Below, piece by piece: positions 1 to 11,153 of a stretch of DNA of 64,000 nucleotides. The notes beneath the pieces are model-generated. The model was not told the DNA's origin. It worked only from the letters and a program-made list of their open reading frames with translations, and searched no databases. The DNA comes from Oleiphilaceae bacterium (GTDB lineage Bacteria; Pseudomonadota; Gammaproteobacteria; Pseudomonadales; Oleiphilaceae), in contig JAKVBL010000007.1 in assembly GCA_022447365.1 (NCBI GenBank), positions 124,001-188,000 of the forward strand. The letters are read 5' to 3'. The position numbers and the translations under genes were made by a program. Position 1 is the first letter of the stretch; every line of letters begins with the position of its first letter.

Positions 1-176
1 GGGATTGTATCAGTAAACTGAACAGCGCTTGATGTAAAGTCTGCTGATACCGTGGAAATTACCGCGCAGTCAAAACAGTCGACAGAGTTGTCAGTTGAAT
101 CACTACTTGAACATGCGCCAAGAAATGCCGAAATAGATACTAATGCGGTCGCTTTTATTAATTGTCTAGCATTCAT
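1..176 (-). CDS. Exported lipoprotein, partial (C-terminus outside window)
   Basis: This is an open frame from an ATG at 176 running off the left edge, 58 complete codons. The N-terminus (MNARQLIK, then a hydrophobic stretch) ends in the lipobox LGAC followed by SSSDS. I read it as a lipoprotein signal peptide with the lipidated Cys near residue 22; Ser at +2 suggests outer-membrane sorting. It starts 14 bases after the stop of the BtuB-like receptor on the same strand, so it is probably co-transcribed under the same cobalamin riboswitch and may help in corrinoid capture. Too little remains to name a family. Confidence 0.7.
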   Translation of the reverse strand, partial: MNARQLIKATALVSISAFLGACSSSDSTDNSVDCFDCAVISTVSADFTSSAVQFTDTI

Positions 177-189
177 TTTTTCAGTTCCT

Positions 190-2145
190 TTAATTGAAGG
201 TATAGCTATAGGTTAGGAAAGCTCGTCGTCCCGGACCCGGGTAACGATTAAAATCTTCGATTCTTTCGTCTGTAATATTTTCTAAGGAAAGCCTTGCGTT
301 GTGCTGACCCAAACGGCGCTCGATACTAACGTTAATCTGTTCATTTGTTGGCATCTCTGCAGACGCACTTCGATCATAATAACCACCATCTTGGCGTTGA
401 TACTCCAAATTTAGCTTGTAGTCGAACACCGAAAATTCATTTGAAATAGTCGCAGCAGATTCATACACGCCAGCGAGAGAGTTCCCCTTAAAAGCTGGGA
501 TATCAGACGTGTCTTCACTATTTTGCAAAGTCGCCCTTAACCCAGCTTTCCAAAATTCAGTCAATAGAATGCTCCCGTCTACTTCAAGACCATATATCTG
601 CGCACTTGCAGCGTTTTCAGCGCGACCTATTCCGCGCGAATCGAAAATAACGACAATCGCATCTTTTAGTGATCTGTAAAACAAGGAGGAGTTAAGGTTG
701 GAATTCCCCTGCAAAAACTGCAATCCAAGTTCCGCGTTGGTTGCATACTCTTCGACCAGCTCGTCATTGCCTAACAACGAACCGGTGTCGCCAAACAATT
801 CGCTAAGTTTGGGCGGACGGACTTCGTGAGAGAGGCTTGCGGTGAGTGCGAGGGATGGAAAAAACGTGTAGCGCAGGCCGCTGTAAGCAGCGTAATAAGA
901 TTCAGTATTACTAACTGATTTTGGAATATCTTGATCGTCTTGCAAATAACGAAGACCAATCTTACCGGTTAGTTGTAAGGTACCCGCATTATTTAACCAT
1001 TCATCTTGAGCAATCAATGATGTTTGCATGCGCGATGCATCCGTAGACGTGTTCTGAATAAGGTCTTCGTTTTCATATTTTTCAAAACGTAGCAGTGCGG
1101 CAATATTGAACAAATGATTACCCGAAGATAAAGCCCAGTCAGTTTTAACGCCTATATTAGATGACTCAGATTTCTCTAGATTTGCAGACAGACCAACTTT
1201 GTTTTCAGTGTCGTCATACTCGCCTTTCAACAGCGAACCATAAATCTGATAAGACGCTTTTAACCTAGTAGAAAGTTCATGATTCAACTTACTTTGAATA
1301 GATAGGGTTTCAACATCATATGTCGCCGAATTATCTTTGGCGTTTCGCGCAGTCTGCACGCCCTTAGAAGACTTCGAGTAGCGAACTACGTTATTGGCAT
1401 CTAAAGACTTAGAGATATCTGTGACCGCAGATAAATGAATCGCTCCTTGCTCGTATTGTGCGTTTTGACGACGCTGTACCTCATCATCGAAAGGATTGTT
1501 AGGAGTCTGCCGATCATTTAAAAACTCATAGTCGTTGTCGCTAGAAACATACTCTGCATTAACAAGATAATTTGTATCTCCAGAATGAAAAGCAGAGGTC
1601 AACGCGCCGAGCTGGCTTTTGAACGATCCATAGCCCGCCCTCACAGTATGATAAGGATTCGCAGCACCTTTTTTGCTTACGAGATTTATTGCACCACCAA
1701 TTGATGACACGCCCAACTGCGCTGGGGTATTACCACGATATATTTCTATTCTCTCGATTGAGCTCAATTGAATATTGCCAAGATCAACAATTCCACCGTG
1801 CGCATCATTCAATAACATGCCGTCGAGAAACACATTAACTTGTGCTGCACTAGACCCACGGATACTCACAGTCGAATAAGAACCTATCCCACCTACTTGA
1901 CGAATTTGAACGCCACTCTGATCAGATAACACATCCGCGACATTAGAGAACTCATGACCAAACTCACTAGAACGAATTACTGTTGTATGACTTGAAGTAT
2001 GCTCGGTATTGATATGATCGGCATCAAGCTTAGAAGCTGTCACCACAACGGTTTCATGCTCGACGGTTTCCTCAGCAACAGCAAACGTCGAAACAAGAAG
2101 TAGATAAAGTAAAACTAAACGTAGACCCACGCACTTCACCAACAA
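190..2145 (-). CDS. btuB: TonB-dependent vitamin B12 receptor, BtuB-like
   Basis: This is a 651-residue outer-membrane receptor. A signal peptide ends near AVA (residue 24) and is followed by a TonB box-like ETVVVTA at residues 31-37. A plug domain carries VRGSS/GGAINLVS-type motifs, and a long beta-barrel ends in an aromatic residue pattern (SYTFN). The cobalamin riboswitch directly upstream and tonB beyond it identify corrinoid as the likely substrate. The frame has no ATG near its 5' end and is closed by a TAA upstream; candidate starts are TTG 2145, TTG 2142, GTG 2139 and GTG 2130, none with a strong ribosome-binding site. A rare start would fit a gene whose translation is riboswitch-controlled, but the exact start is open. 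Confidence 0.85.
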   Translation of the reverse strand: MLVKCVGLRLVLLYLLLVSTFAVAEETVEHETVVVTASKLDADHINTEHTSSHTTVIRSSEFGHEFSNVADVLSDQSGVQIRQVGGIGSYSTVSIRGSSAAQVNVFLDGMLLNDAHGGIVDLGNIQLSSIERIEIYRGNTPAQLGVSSIGGAINLVSKKGAANPYHTVRAGYGSFKSQLGALTSAFHSGDTNYLVNAEYVSSDNDYEFLNDRQTPNNPFDDEVQRRQNAQYEQGAIHLSAVTDISKSLDANNVVRYSKSSKGVQTARNAKDNSATYDVETLSIQSKLNHELSTRLKASYQIYGSLLKGEYDDTENKVGLSANLEKSESSNIGVKTDWALSSGNHLFNIAALLRFEKYENEDLIQNTSTDASRMQTSLIAQDEWLNNAGTLQLTGKIGLRYLQDDQDIPKSVSNTESYYAAYSGLRYTFFPSLALTASLSHEVRPPKLSELFGDTGSLLGNDELVEEYATNAELGLQFLQGNSNLNSSLFYRSLKDAIVVIFDSRGIGRAENAASAQIYGLEVDGSILLTEFWKAGLRATLQNSEDTSDIPAFKGNSLAGVYESAATISNEFSVFDYKLNLEYQRQDGGYYDRSASAEMPTNEQINVSIERRLGQHNARLSLENITDERIEDFNRYPGPGRRAFLTYSYTFN

Positions 2146-2249
2146 TCGCGCAGAGAGAGAAGCAAAGAACAGTAATGGTTAACGAGCGACAATCTAGTTC
2201 GTTAGACATCAGTCCCAAATATCGCCCTCCGCAATATCTAAAAAATCAC

Positions 2250-2430
2250 TTCAGGCCGGTCTCCGGGCTTACAAGTTGTCTTTCGACTTAGTCGAACGGC
2301 CTTCCCATGCTTTACTGCACAGTGGCGAGGATGCCGACTTAACTTGCTTACCGTTGCGGGGGCAGCGTTGGACTTCAACCAACTTCCCGTTTCACTCGCT
2401 CACTAGACTTAGTGATTGAGCACCTCAAGC
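2250..2430 (-). promoter_or_regulatory. Cobalamin riboswitch
   Basis: Read on the minus strand, this segment holds the hallmark pieces of the B12 aptamer in order: GGTGC, a hairpin, GGGAAGTTGG, CTGCCCCCGCAACGGTAA, GCCACTGTG, GGGAAGG, and the B12 box AGCCCGGAGACCGGCCTG at about 2252-2269. It lies about 105 bases before the BtuB-like start. I see no strong intrinsic terminator between box and gene, so control at translation initiation is the likelier mode, by sequestering the start region when adenosylcobalamin is bound. Confidence 0.95.
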
Positions 2431-2562
2431 AGGGCTGCGACTTTACGCAGTTCACATTTTCAAGTCAATTGATTTATTAAAACTGGGGCAAGGAGTGACG
2501 GGACTAATGAAGTAACATGGTCGAGTGTACGAAGATCAGAACTGCAATGAAGAGCAAAACGT

Positions 2563-3423
2563 TTAGTCGAGCCTAAACGAGATGGGTACAGTAACATAGC
2601 CTCTCAATGAAGCTTCGGCCGCATCAGCAGGAGAGAAGCTCCAGCTTTCGTAAATAGTTGAATAAGCGGCAAAATCTAAAGCCGATACATTACTCGATTC
2701 TAGAATCTCTACGTAAGTCACCGAGCCCGTAACATCAACATGCACTCCTAGTAATACATCCCCTTCCCAACCACGCCTGCGCGCTAAGCTAGGATAAACT
2801 GGTCTGGGATTTGAAGGGCTACCTAGCACATAAGCTGGCGATCTAAATTGCTCTTTAGGCTCTTCAATTTTCTTGACCGGAGCCTTCTGCTCTTTTTGAT
2901 CTTGTTGAGGCTGCTCTTTTGCTTTGCTTTCGGCAACTTTATTAGCAGGTTCACCCTTATCCGAATGATCACTGATGCTCGCTTCGGATTGCTTCGCAAT
3001 TTTCTTCTTGGATGGAGCAACTGTTTGAATAGTCTCAACCGGTGATGATTTAGAAGGCTCGCTTTCTAAAATGGCTTCCGTTGACTTTTGAGGTTCGGGT
3101 TCGACAATCGGTTTCTCGACAGGCTTCACCACAGGATCGGGTTTCGATTTAGGGGTAAGATCTTCCTGTTTTGGCGATTCTTGACTGGCCGACAAGGGTT
3201 CAATAATAGACTCAGGAGTGGGTTCTAAAATGCGTTGAGCCAAGGCAACCCGGTACGTTGAATTATCGACGATATACGCCTTAGGCCCTAGCGCATACGA
3301 ATAGAAAACGATCGCTACCAACAGATGAACAATTACCGCTGCGGCAAACGCCGTCAGAAATCCCGCATGCGGGTTATTCCAAACGATTTTTGGCTTCCGA
3401 TAATTGATGTAGTTTTGCAACAT
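2563..3423 (-). CDS. tonB: TonB energy-transducing protein
   Basis: This 286-residue protein has the three-part TonB layout. A single membrane anchor at residues 21-45 includes His33, which probably matches the conserved TonB histidine. A periplasmic spacer at about 60-195 is rich in Pro, Lys, Glu and Gln. A TonB C-terminal domain from about 205 contains the PVYPSLARRRGWEGDVLL motif. It links the ExbB/ExbD proton-motive motor (not in the window) to receptors such as the BtuB-like protein downstream. The riboswitch lies after this gene, so tonB itself is not expected to be cobalamin-repressed unless read-through occurs. Confidence 0.93.
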   Translation of the reverse strand: MLQNYINYRKPKIVWNNPHAGFLTAFAAAVIVHLLVAIVFYSYALGPKAYIVDNSTYRVALAQRILEPTPESIIEPLSASQESPKQEDLTPKSKPDPVVKPVEKPIVEPEPQKSTEAILESEPSKSSPVETIQTVAPSKKKIAKQSEASISDHSDKGEPANKVAESKAKEQPQQDQKEQKAPVKKIEEPKEQFRSPAYVLGSPSNPRPVYPSLARRRGWEGDVLLGVHVDVTGSVTYVEILESSNVSALDFAAYSTIYESWSFSPADAAEASLRGYVTVPISFRLD

Positions 3424-3531
3424 AACCGCTCAAGCAAATGAATTTTGAGCGGCGAACTATACAAAAACACCAATTACGAACGCAAGACGTTGACCCAAAG
3501 CACCATACTTTGGTCTGTATCTCAGGCTGAC

Positions 3532-3879
3532 TTAACTCAATAAGTCTTTAGCGTAAACTCTGCCTTCAGATGATGCTAAATTTCCACTTGATGCAAAGCT
3601 AAACACGCAGCGTTTACGACCAATAAAATCAGCGTACTTCATCCAGACTTTTTCAAATTCAGTCTCGGCGTCGCGTTCACCGCGGCACACTGCAATCAGC
3701 TGTTTTTGAGCCTTTCCCTTTGGCTCTATTTCTCCGGCAATAAGACTGTTTGCGCAGCAGCCTCCTCGTGTTAGTAGATCTGACTCATTACGAGAAAAAT
3801 TCCCACTGCGACTAAATCCATGTGGAAAATTCTTGTCGTCACGAAATGCCTTACCCGATACCAAGCTTTTATCTAGCAT
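3532..3879 (-). CDS. maoP: Macrodomain Ori organization protein MaoP (DUF413)
   Basis: This 115-residue protein matches the YifE/MaoP family: the N-terminal FPHGFSRSGNFSRNE, then LLTRGG, IAVCRGERDAETEFEKVW and YADFIGRKR. In Escherichia coli MaoP acts with the maoS site to limit the Ori macrodomain, and the family occurs in Dam-methylating gammaproteobacteria. Here it is a single gene with its own upstream region, transcribed in the same direction as the methyltransferase behind it but 224 bases away. The C-terminal tail after residue 100 diverges from E. coli. Confidence 0.88.
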   Translation of the reverse strand: MLDKSLVSGKAFRDDKNFPHGFSRSGNFSRNESDLLTRGGCCANSLIAGEIEPKGKAQKQLIAVCRGERDAETEFEKVWMKYADFIGRKRCVFSFASSGNLASSEGRVYAKDLLS

Positions 3880-4008
3880 CGCTTACTCCCTTATATTTAT
3901 AGAGCTCTTCCCGCTCAAATTATTGTTATACGCTGACTACTCCCTAGCTGCCTCGTATTCTCAACGATCTAAACACCGATTGATGTGACGAACATTCAAT
4001 ACGGCTAC

Positions 4009-4020
4009 ATGTGGCCACAT
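4009..4020. repeat. 12-bp perfect palindrome upstream of maoP
   Basis: ATGTGGCCACAT is a perfect dyad in the 224-base space between the methyltransferase stop and the maoP start. It lies about 130 bases upstream of maoP, a plausible place for an operator, but I know no regulator for this site and the match could be chance. Confidence 0.3.
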
Positions 4021-4103
4021 TGCACAATAATCTTTACAAAAACTTTACAGCGGCAACAAATGTGGACAGCTCAAAAAACAAACAAATTCCGTGCCGACTT
4101 CAG

Positions 4104-4718
4104 TTATAAGACAGAAGCTTCACCCATATAGACGAAACCCGCGAAAGACGGCATTTTAGGAACGTTTATTTTAGAAAGCTCATTTATTTGAAAGCCCGCA
4201 TCACTAATCAGAAGATCAATAGAGCGATTAAGCTGACAGCCGCCGGCTAACCTAGACCAAAGGGGATTAATTCTGTTTTGCCACTTTTGAACGTTTAGAT
4301 CTGCAGAAAGACCGTGCTCACAGAAAAGCAGCTTGCCATTTGGTTTCAATACGCGCCGCATCTGTGCAAGTGCTGTCCTCGTATCCACAATGGTGCACAA
4401 GGTAAAAGTAAGAAGAACTGTATCAACACTTTCATCATCCAAAGGAATTTGCTCGCCAGGCAAGTCTAGCCATCGCCAGTCAATTCCGCTCTGGGCTACG
4501 TTACTCTTAGCCTTATTACGCATTCCTATTGAAGGTTCAAGCCCCCAAACAAACTCAACACTTTTTGGGTCATAAAATTGTAGATTAATGGCGGAACCTG
4601 CACCAACTTCCAGAACGCGTCCAGAACACTTCGGCACGATTTGACTTCGGAGCTTCATGATCTGAGGCGAACCGCAGGCGCAATTAATTAGGTGAGGCAA
4701 TATGTATCGCTCATACAT
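4104..4718 (-). CDS. Class I SAM-dependent methyltransferase
   Basis: This 204-residue protein has a Methyltransf_11-type Rossmann fold: motif I VLEVGAGSAINLQFY (SAM binding), an acidic loop after WGLEPS, motif IV around SVDTVLLTFTLCTI, and LKPNGKLLFCEHG. The overall pattern, including CEHG and the NPLW/GGCQLNR segment, resembles the METTL7-like/UbiE-related group of small methyltransferases. The substrate cannot be told from sequence. It lies 37 bases after the end of the truncated HxlR frame on the same strand and may have been co-transcribed with it. Confidence 0.82.
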   Translation of the reverse strand: MYERYILPHLINCACGSPQIMKLRSQIVPKCSGRVLEVGAGSAINLQFYDPKSVEFVWGLEPSIGMRNKAKSNVAQSGIDWRWLDLPGEQIPLDDESVDTVLLTFTLCTIVDTRTALAQMRRVLKPNGKLLFCEHGLSADLNVQKWQNRINPLWSRLAGGCQLNRSIDLLISDAGFQINELSKINVPKMPSFAGFVYMGEASVL

Positions 4719-4755
4719 AACATTTTCTTATTTTTATCAGAGATTTCGCTAAATA

Positions 4756-5094
4756 TTACTCTACCGCGTGACGCAATTCCTCGATCAATTCATCGCGTTC
4801 TTTAGCGATTCGGTCAAGCAAGCCTTGAGGTGCATTCGTCGCTGAGTCATGCTTGCCGCTCCAACGGATCATCTCGAGTATAACTGGCATGAGATCTACA
4901 CCTTTTGGCGTCAAGGTATAGATTTTTCGGCGTTTATCAGCCGGATCGACCTGTTTATGAATCAGCCCGTCCTGCTCTAACTGAACGAGCCTCGCACTAA
5001 GAATATTTGTGGCGATATGTTCATCACTAGTCTGTAACTCAGAAAAAGATCGTTTAGACGTAAAGATCAAATCTCGCATCTGCAAGGTAAACAA
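4756..5094 (-). pseudogene. HxlR-family regulator, N-terminally truncated and fused to a pirin remnant
   Basis: The reading frame encodes the C-terminal two thirds of an HxlR winged-helix regulator: MRDLIFTSKRSFSEL, then ATNILSARLVQLEQDGLI and DKRRKIYTLTPKG. The usual N-terminus, a Cys-containing segment followed by GDKW and a TLLILRDL-type helix, is missing. The frame opens only at a TTG (5094) or the ATG at 5079, and an in-frame TAG lies just upstream. Immediately upstream, in another frame, is the beginning of a pirin-like gene. This looks like a deletion that joined two genes. A short protein may still be made, but it would lack the complete DNA-binding domain. Confidence 0.75.
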
Positions 5095-5224
5095 AGCGCC
5101 CTAGCCCTTCAAAAGTGTTAAGAGGTTTTCGATGACTAAACACTCGGCTATCCGTAACGAGCCTATGCTCAGTTAGTCCTGCAAAGCCTCCTATGGGCAA
5201 TGATTCTCTCGCTATTATTTCCAT
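5054..5224 (-). pseudogene. 5' remnant of a pirin-like cupin gene
   Basis: An ATG at 5224 opens a 56-codon frame ending at a TAA at 5054. Its product contains GGFAGLTEHRLVTD and GLGRFVYLADARF, which I recognise as the N-terminal signature of the bicupin pirin family (the GGFAGI-type quercetinase-like branch). The homology stops at LADARF, exactly where the HxlR homology begins one frame over (LQMRDLIF). The gene is divergent from the LysR gene at 5379, the usual arrangement for pirin genes and their regulators. All of the cupin metal-binding region is gone. Confidence 0.7.
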
Positions 5225-5378
5225 CTCGATCTCTTGGTTAAAACGTTTTTCCTATCAATATGGAGAAAACACAGACCACAATTAATTACATATATATACG
5301 CATAATTGAGTAAAACAATCTCATTTTTGACAACAATTATTCGCCATAAGATTTGATAAACAGACCGACTTAAACAAC

Positions 5379-6266
5379 ATGCTAGTTTTTCTAGCTGTCA
5401 TTGATTCAGGTAGTTTTACTGCAGCTGCTGAGAAATTAGATATTCCGAAGGCAAATGTGAGCCGAAAGGTGTCCAAACTCGAAGACAGTTTTGACGTGAC
5501 GCTTTTAGAGCGCTCAACGAGATCGCAGCGACTAACGGAAGTGGGTTATCAATATGTCGATCATTGTAGGAAAATCCAGCAAGAGATTGACATAGCAAAC
5601 TTCTCTATCTCAGAGATGAAAAACGAATTTGGTGGGCAACTCCGTATTGGAACATCGATATCAATTGCAAACGAAATTCTAAGACCATCGTTATCACAAT
5701 TCTTAATGTACTATCCTGATATTGATGTAGATCTTCGTCTTCTCAATCAACGCATAGACTTAATTGAAGGTGGATATGATTTATTGATACATGTTGGAAA
5801 ACTAGATGACTCGCGTCTTGTTGCGAAATCGCTTGGCTGCGCAAAACGTTATATTTATGCGAGCCCGAGCTACCTAAAGCATAACGCACCACTCAAAGAT
5901 CTCGATGATCTAACAGAACACAACATACTCCTGATGTCACATCTTGCTCATCGCAATCAAGTCGATTTTTATAAACAGAATTCAAACAAAACCAAACTTA
6001 CACTCATCATCAAACCTAAACTACTCGTTGATGAGTTTTCGATTATTAAACTGGCGGAGATAGATAGTCTAGGTATTGCGATACTGCCAAGTTATATGTG
6101 CAAAGAGGAGGCAAAGGAAGGAAGCCATGTGCGCGTGTTAAACGATTGGAAAATGTCAGATATAGGCATATATGCATTGTTTCTAAAACACCGAAACAAA
6201 CTTCCGAAGCTCAACGCATTTTTAGAGCATGCCTCTAAGATTTTCAAAGAAGTACTAGAACAGTAA
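5379..6266 (+). CDS. LysR-family transcriptional regulator
   Basis: This 295-residue protein has an N-terminal winged helix (GSFTAAAEKLDIPKANVSRK, then LEDSFDVTLLERSTR) and a LysR substrate-binding domain from about residue 88. The family usually starts a few residues earlier (M-x-x-x-NNMLVF). The codons before this ATG read LNNM with no upstream ATG/GTG/TTG in frame, so I keep 5379. It is divergent from the pirin remnant, which was probably its target; the ligand is unknown. It ends in a strong bidirectional terminator shared with sucD. Confidence 0.88.
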   Translation: MLVFLAVIDSGSFTAAAEKLDIPKANVSRKVSKLEDSFDVTLLERSTRSQRLTEVGYQYVDHCRKIQQEIDIANFSISEMKNEFGGQLRIGTSISIANEILRPSLSQFLMYYPDIDVDLRLLNQRIDLIEGGYDLLIHVGKLDDSRLVAKSLGCAKRYIYASPSYLKHNAPLKDLDDLTEHNILLMSHLAHRNQVDFYKQNSNKTKLTLIIKPKLLVDEFSIIKLAEIDSLGIAILPSYMCKEEAKEGSHVRVLNDWKMSDIGIYALFLKHRNKLPKLNAFLEHASKIFKEVLEQ

Positions 6267-6286
6267 AAATCTAACTCCTCAAAATT

Positions 6287-6313
6287 AAAAAAGGAGGCAA
6301 GAGCCTCCTTTTT
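6287..6313. terminator. Bidirectional terminator between LysR gene and sucD
   Basis: AAAAAAGGAGGC, loop AAGA, GCCTCCTTTTT: a GC stem flanked by an A run on one side and a T run on the other, so it works for both converging genes. It closes the sucABCD-lpd unit 15 bases after the sucD stop. Confidence 0.93.
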
Positions 6314-6327
6314 CAAACCTTAAGAAC

Positions 6328-7200
6328 TTACCAACCAGTACGTTCTTTAAGTGCTTTACCGATGTCTGCGAGACTCTTAACCGTAGTTACACCAGCTGCT
6401 TCTAGCGCTGCGAACTTATCATCGGCAGTACCTTTACCGCCAGCGATAATCGCACCAGCATGTCCCATACGCTTACCCGGAGGAGCAGTAACACCTGCGA
6501 TATATGATACAACAGGCTTAGTTACATTCGCCTTGATGTACTCAGCAGCCTCTTCTTCTGCAGTGCCACCGATCTCACCGATCATAACAATTGCTTCAGT
6601 TTGAGGGTCGTTCTCGAACATCTCAAGAATGTCGATAAAGTTTGATCCTGGAATCGGGTCACCACCAATACCTACGCAAGTAGACTGACCAAATCCGAAG
6701 TCAGTCGTCTGCTTAACTGCTTCATAAGTCAACGTACCTGAACGAGATACGATACCAACTTTACCTGGAAGATGAATATGACCAGGCATAATTCCGATCT
6801 TACACTCTCCTGGCGTGATCACACCTGGGCAGTTAGGGCCGATTAAACGCACGCCTAATTCATCACACTTAACCTTAGCATCAAGCATATCAAGCGTTGG
6901 AATACCTTCTGTGATGCAGACAATTAGCTTGATACCGCCATTCGCAGCTTCAAGAATCGAATCCTTACAGAAAGGAGCAGGAACATAGATAACAGATGCT
7001 TCCGCGCCAGTGTGCTCCACAGCTTCGCGTACAGTATTGAATACAGGCAAACCTAAATGTGTTTGGCCACCTTTGCCTGGCGTAACACCACCAACCATGT
7101 TGGTTCCGTACTCGATAGCTTGCTCAGAATGGAATGTACCTTGCGATCCAGTAAAGCCCTGACAGATTACCTTCGTATCTTTATTAATTAATACACTCAT
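6328..7200 (-). CDS. sucD: Succinyl-CoA synthetase (ADP-forming) alpha subunit
   Basis: This 290-residue protein, the usual length, converts succinyl-CoA to succinate with substrate-level phosphorylation, together with SucC. Visible are the CoA-binding N-terminus ([17 protein letters not shown]), [18 protein letters not shown], and the phospho-histidine segment [14 protein letters not shown] with the active-site His. The ATG shares one base with the sucC stop (TAATG), so the subunits are translationally coupled. It is the last gene of the operon. Confidence 0.97.
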   Translation of the reverse strand: MSVLINKDTKVICQGFTGSQGTFHSEQAIEYGTNMVGGVTPGKGGQTHLGLPVFNTVREAVEHTGAEASVIYVPAPFCKDSILEAANGGIKLIVCITEGIPTLDMLDAKVKCDELGVRLIGPNCPGVITPGECKIGIMPGHIHLPGKVGIVSRSGTLTYEAVKQTTDFGFGQSTCVGIGGDPIPGSNFIDILEMFENDPQTEAIVMIGEIGGTAEEEAAEYIKANVTKPVVSYIAGVTAPPGKRMGHAGAIIAGGKGTADDKFAALEAAGVTTVKSLADIGKALKERTGW

Positions 7201-8369
7201 TACGCTTGACCTCCCGCCGCTGCGACTACTGATTCCGCTGCGTTGGTAAGGCTTGTTGCAGCAATAATATCAAGCCCACTTTCTGCAAGTGTTTTAGCAC
7301 CAAGTTCAGCGTTGTTGCCTTCTAAACGAACAACTACAGGAACTTCAACACCGACTTCTTTTACTGCGCCAATGATGCCTTCTGCAATCAGGTCACAACG
7401 AACAATACCACCGAAGATATTTACCAATACGGCCTTTACGTTGCTATCAGAAAGAATAATTTTGAATGCTTCAGTTACACGCTCTTTAGTTGCACCACCA
7501 CCAACATCAAGGAAATTTGCTGGAGCGCCACCGTGAAGCTTAACGATGTCCATAGTGCCCATCGCAAGACCTGCACCGTTCACCATACAACCAATGTTGC
7601 CATCAAGGGCTACGTAATTGAGTTCCCATTCAGCCGCGTGTGCTTCGCGCTCATCTTCTTGCGAAGGATCGTGCATCTCACGTAACTTCGGCTGACGATA
7701 CATCGCATTACTATCAATGTTAATTTTTCCGTCTAGGCAGTGGATGTTGCCCTCAGGAGTAATTACGAGAGGGTTGATTTCTAACAACGCTAAATCGTAA
7801 TCATGGAAAAGTTTAGAGAGCCCCAAAAACAACTTCGTGAACTGCTTAATCTGATCGCCAGCGAGACCAAGTTGGAACGCTAGATCGCGTGCTTGGTATG
7901 GTTGAGCACCTACTAAAGGATCGATTTCTGCTTTCAGAATTTTTTCTGGCGTTTCTTCTGCAACGGTCTCAATCTCAACACCGCCTTCGGTAGACGCCAT
8001 GAATACAACGCGACGCGTAGAACGATCTACAACAGCACCAAGATAAAGTTCTTGGTCAATATCAGTACAAGATTCAACTAAGATCTTACTCACTGGCTGG
8101 CCGTTTTCGTCGGTCTGGTAAGTCACCAAGTTTTGGCCTAACCATTTTTCAGCAAAGGCTTTGATCTCTTCTTTGCTATCGACGAGTTTTACCCCACCCG
8201 CTTTACCACGCCCACCGGCGTGAACTTGCGCTTTAACGACCCACTTGTCGCCGCCGATTTTGTCAGCAGCGGCTGCAGCCTCTTCCGCTGTATCACAGGC
8301 ATACCCTTGTGATACTGGCAGTCCGTACTCAGCAAAGAGTTGCTTTGCCTGATACTCATGTAAGTTCAT
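7200..8369 (-). CDS. sucC: Succinyl-CoA synthetase beta subunit
   Basis: This 389-residue protein begins [19 protein letters not shown], the ATP-grasp start typical of SucC. It has the [16 protein letters not shown] nucleotide loop, LEINPLVI, and [18 protein letters not shown] and [10 protein letters not shown] in the ligase domain. It forms the heterotetramer or dimer with SucD downstream. It sits 103 bases after lpd; I see no terminator in that gap, so it is likely part of the 2-oxoglutarate dehydrogenase transcript. Confidence 0.97.
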   Translation of the reverse strand: MNLHEYQAKQLFAEYGLPVSQGYACDTAEEAAAAADKIGGDKWVVKAQVHAGGRGKAGGVKLVDSKEEIKAFAEKWLGQNLVTYQTDENGQPVSKILVESCTDIDQELYLGAVVDRSTRRVVFMASTEGGVEIETVAEETPEKILKAEIDPLVGAQPYQARDLAFQLGLAGDQIKQFTKLFLGLSKLFHDYDLALLEINPLVITPEGNIHCLDGKINIDSNAMYRQPKLREMHDPSQEDEREAHAAEWELNYVALDGNIGCMVNGAGLAMGTMDIVKLHGGAPANFLDVGGGATKERVTEAFKIILSDSNVKAVLVNIFGGIVRCDLIAEGIIGAVKEVGVEVPVVVRLEGNNAELGAKTLAESGLDIIAATSLTNAAESVVAAAGGQA

Positions 8370-8472
8370 AGCTTATTCCGTTGTATTAATGAGTGAGCGG
8401 CAGGCGTACGACTAACACCACAAACCTGCCCCTAGTTAACACCTATACTTATAGGCGAATCTAAATTATGTA

Positions 8473-11137
<2,665 letters not shown>

Positions 11138-11153
11138 TTCCAATCCTTAAAAT

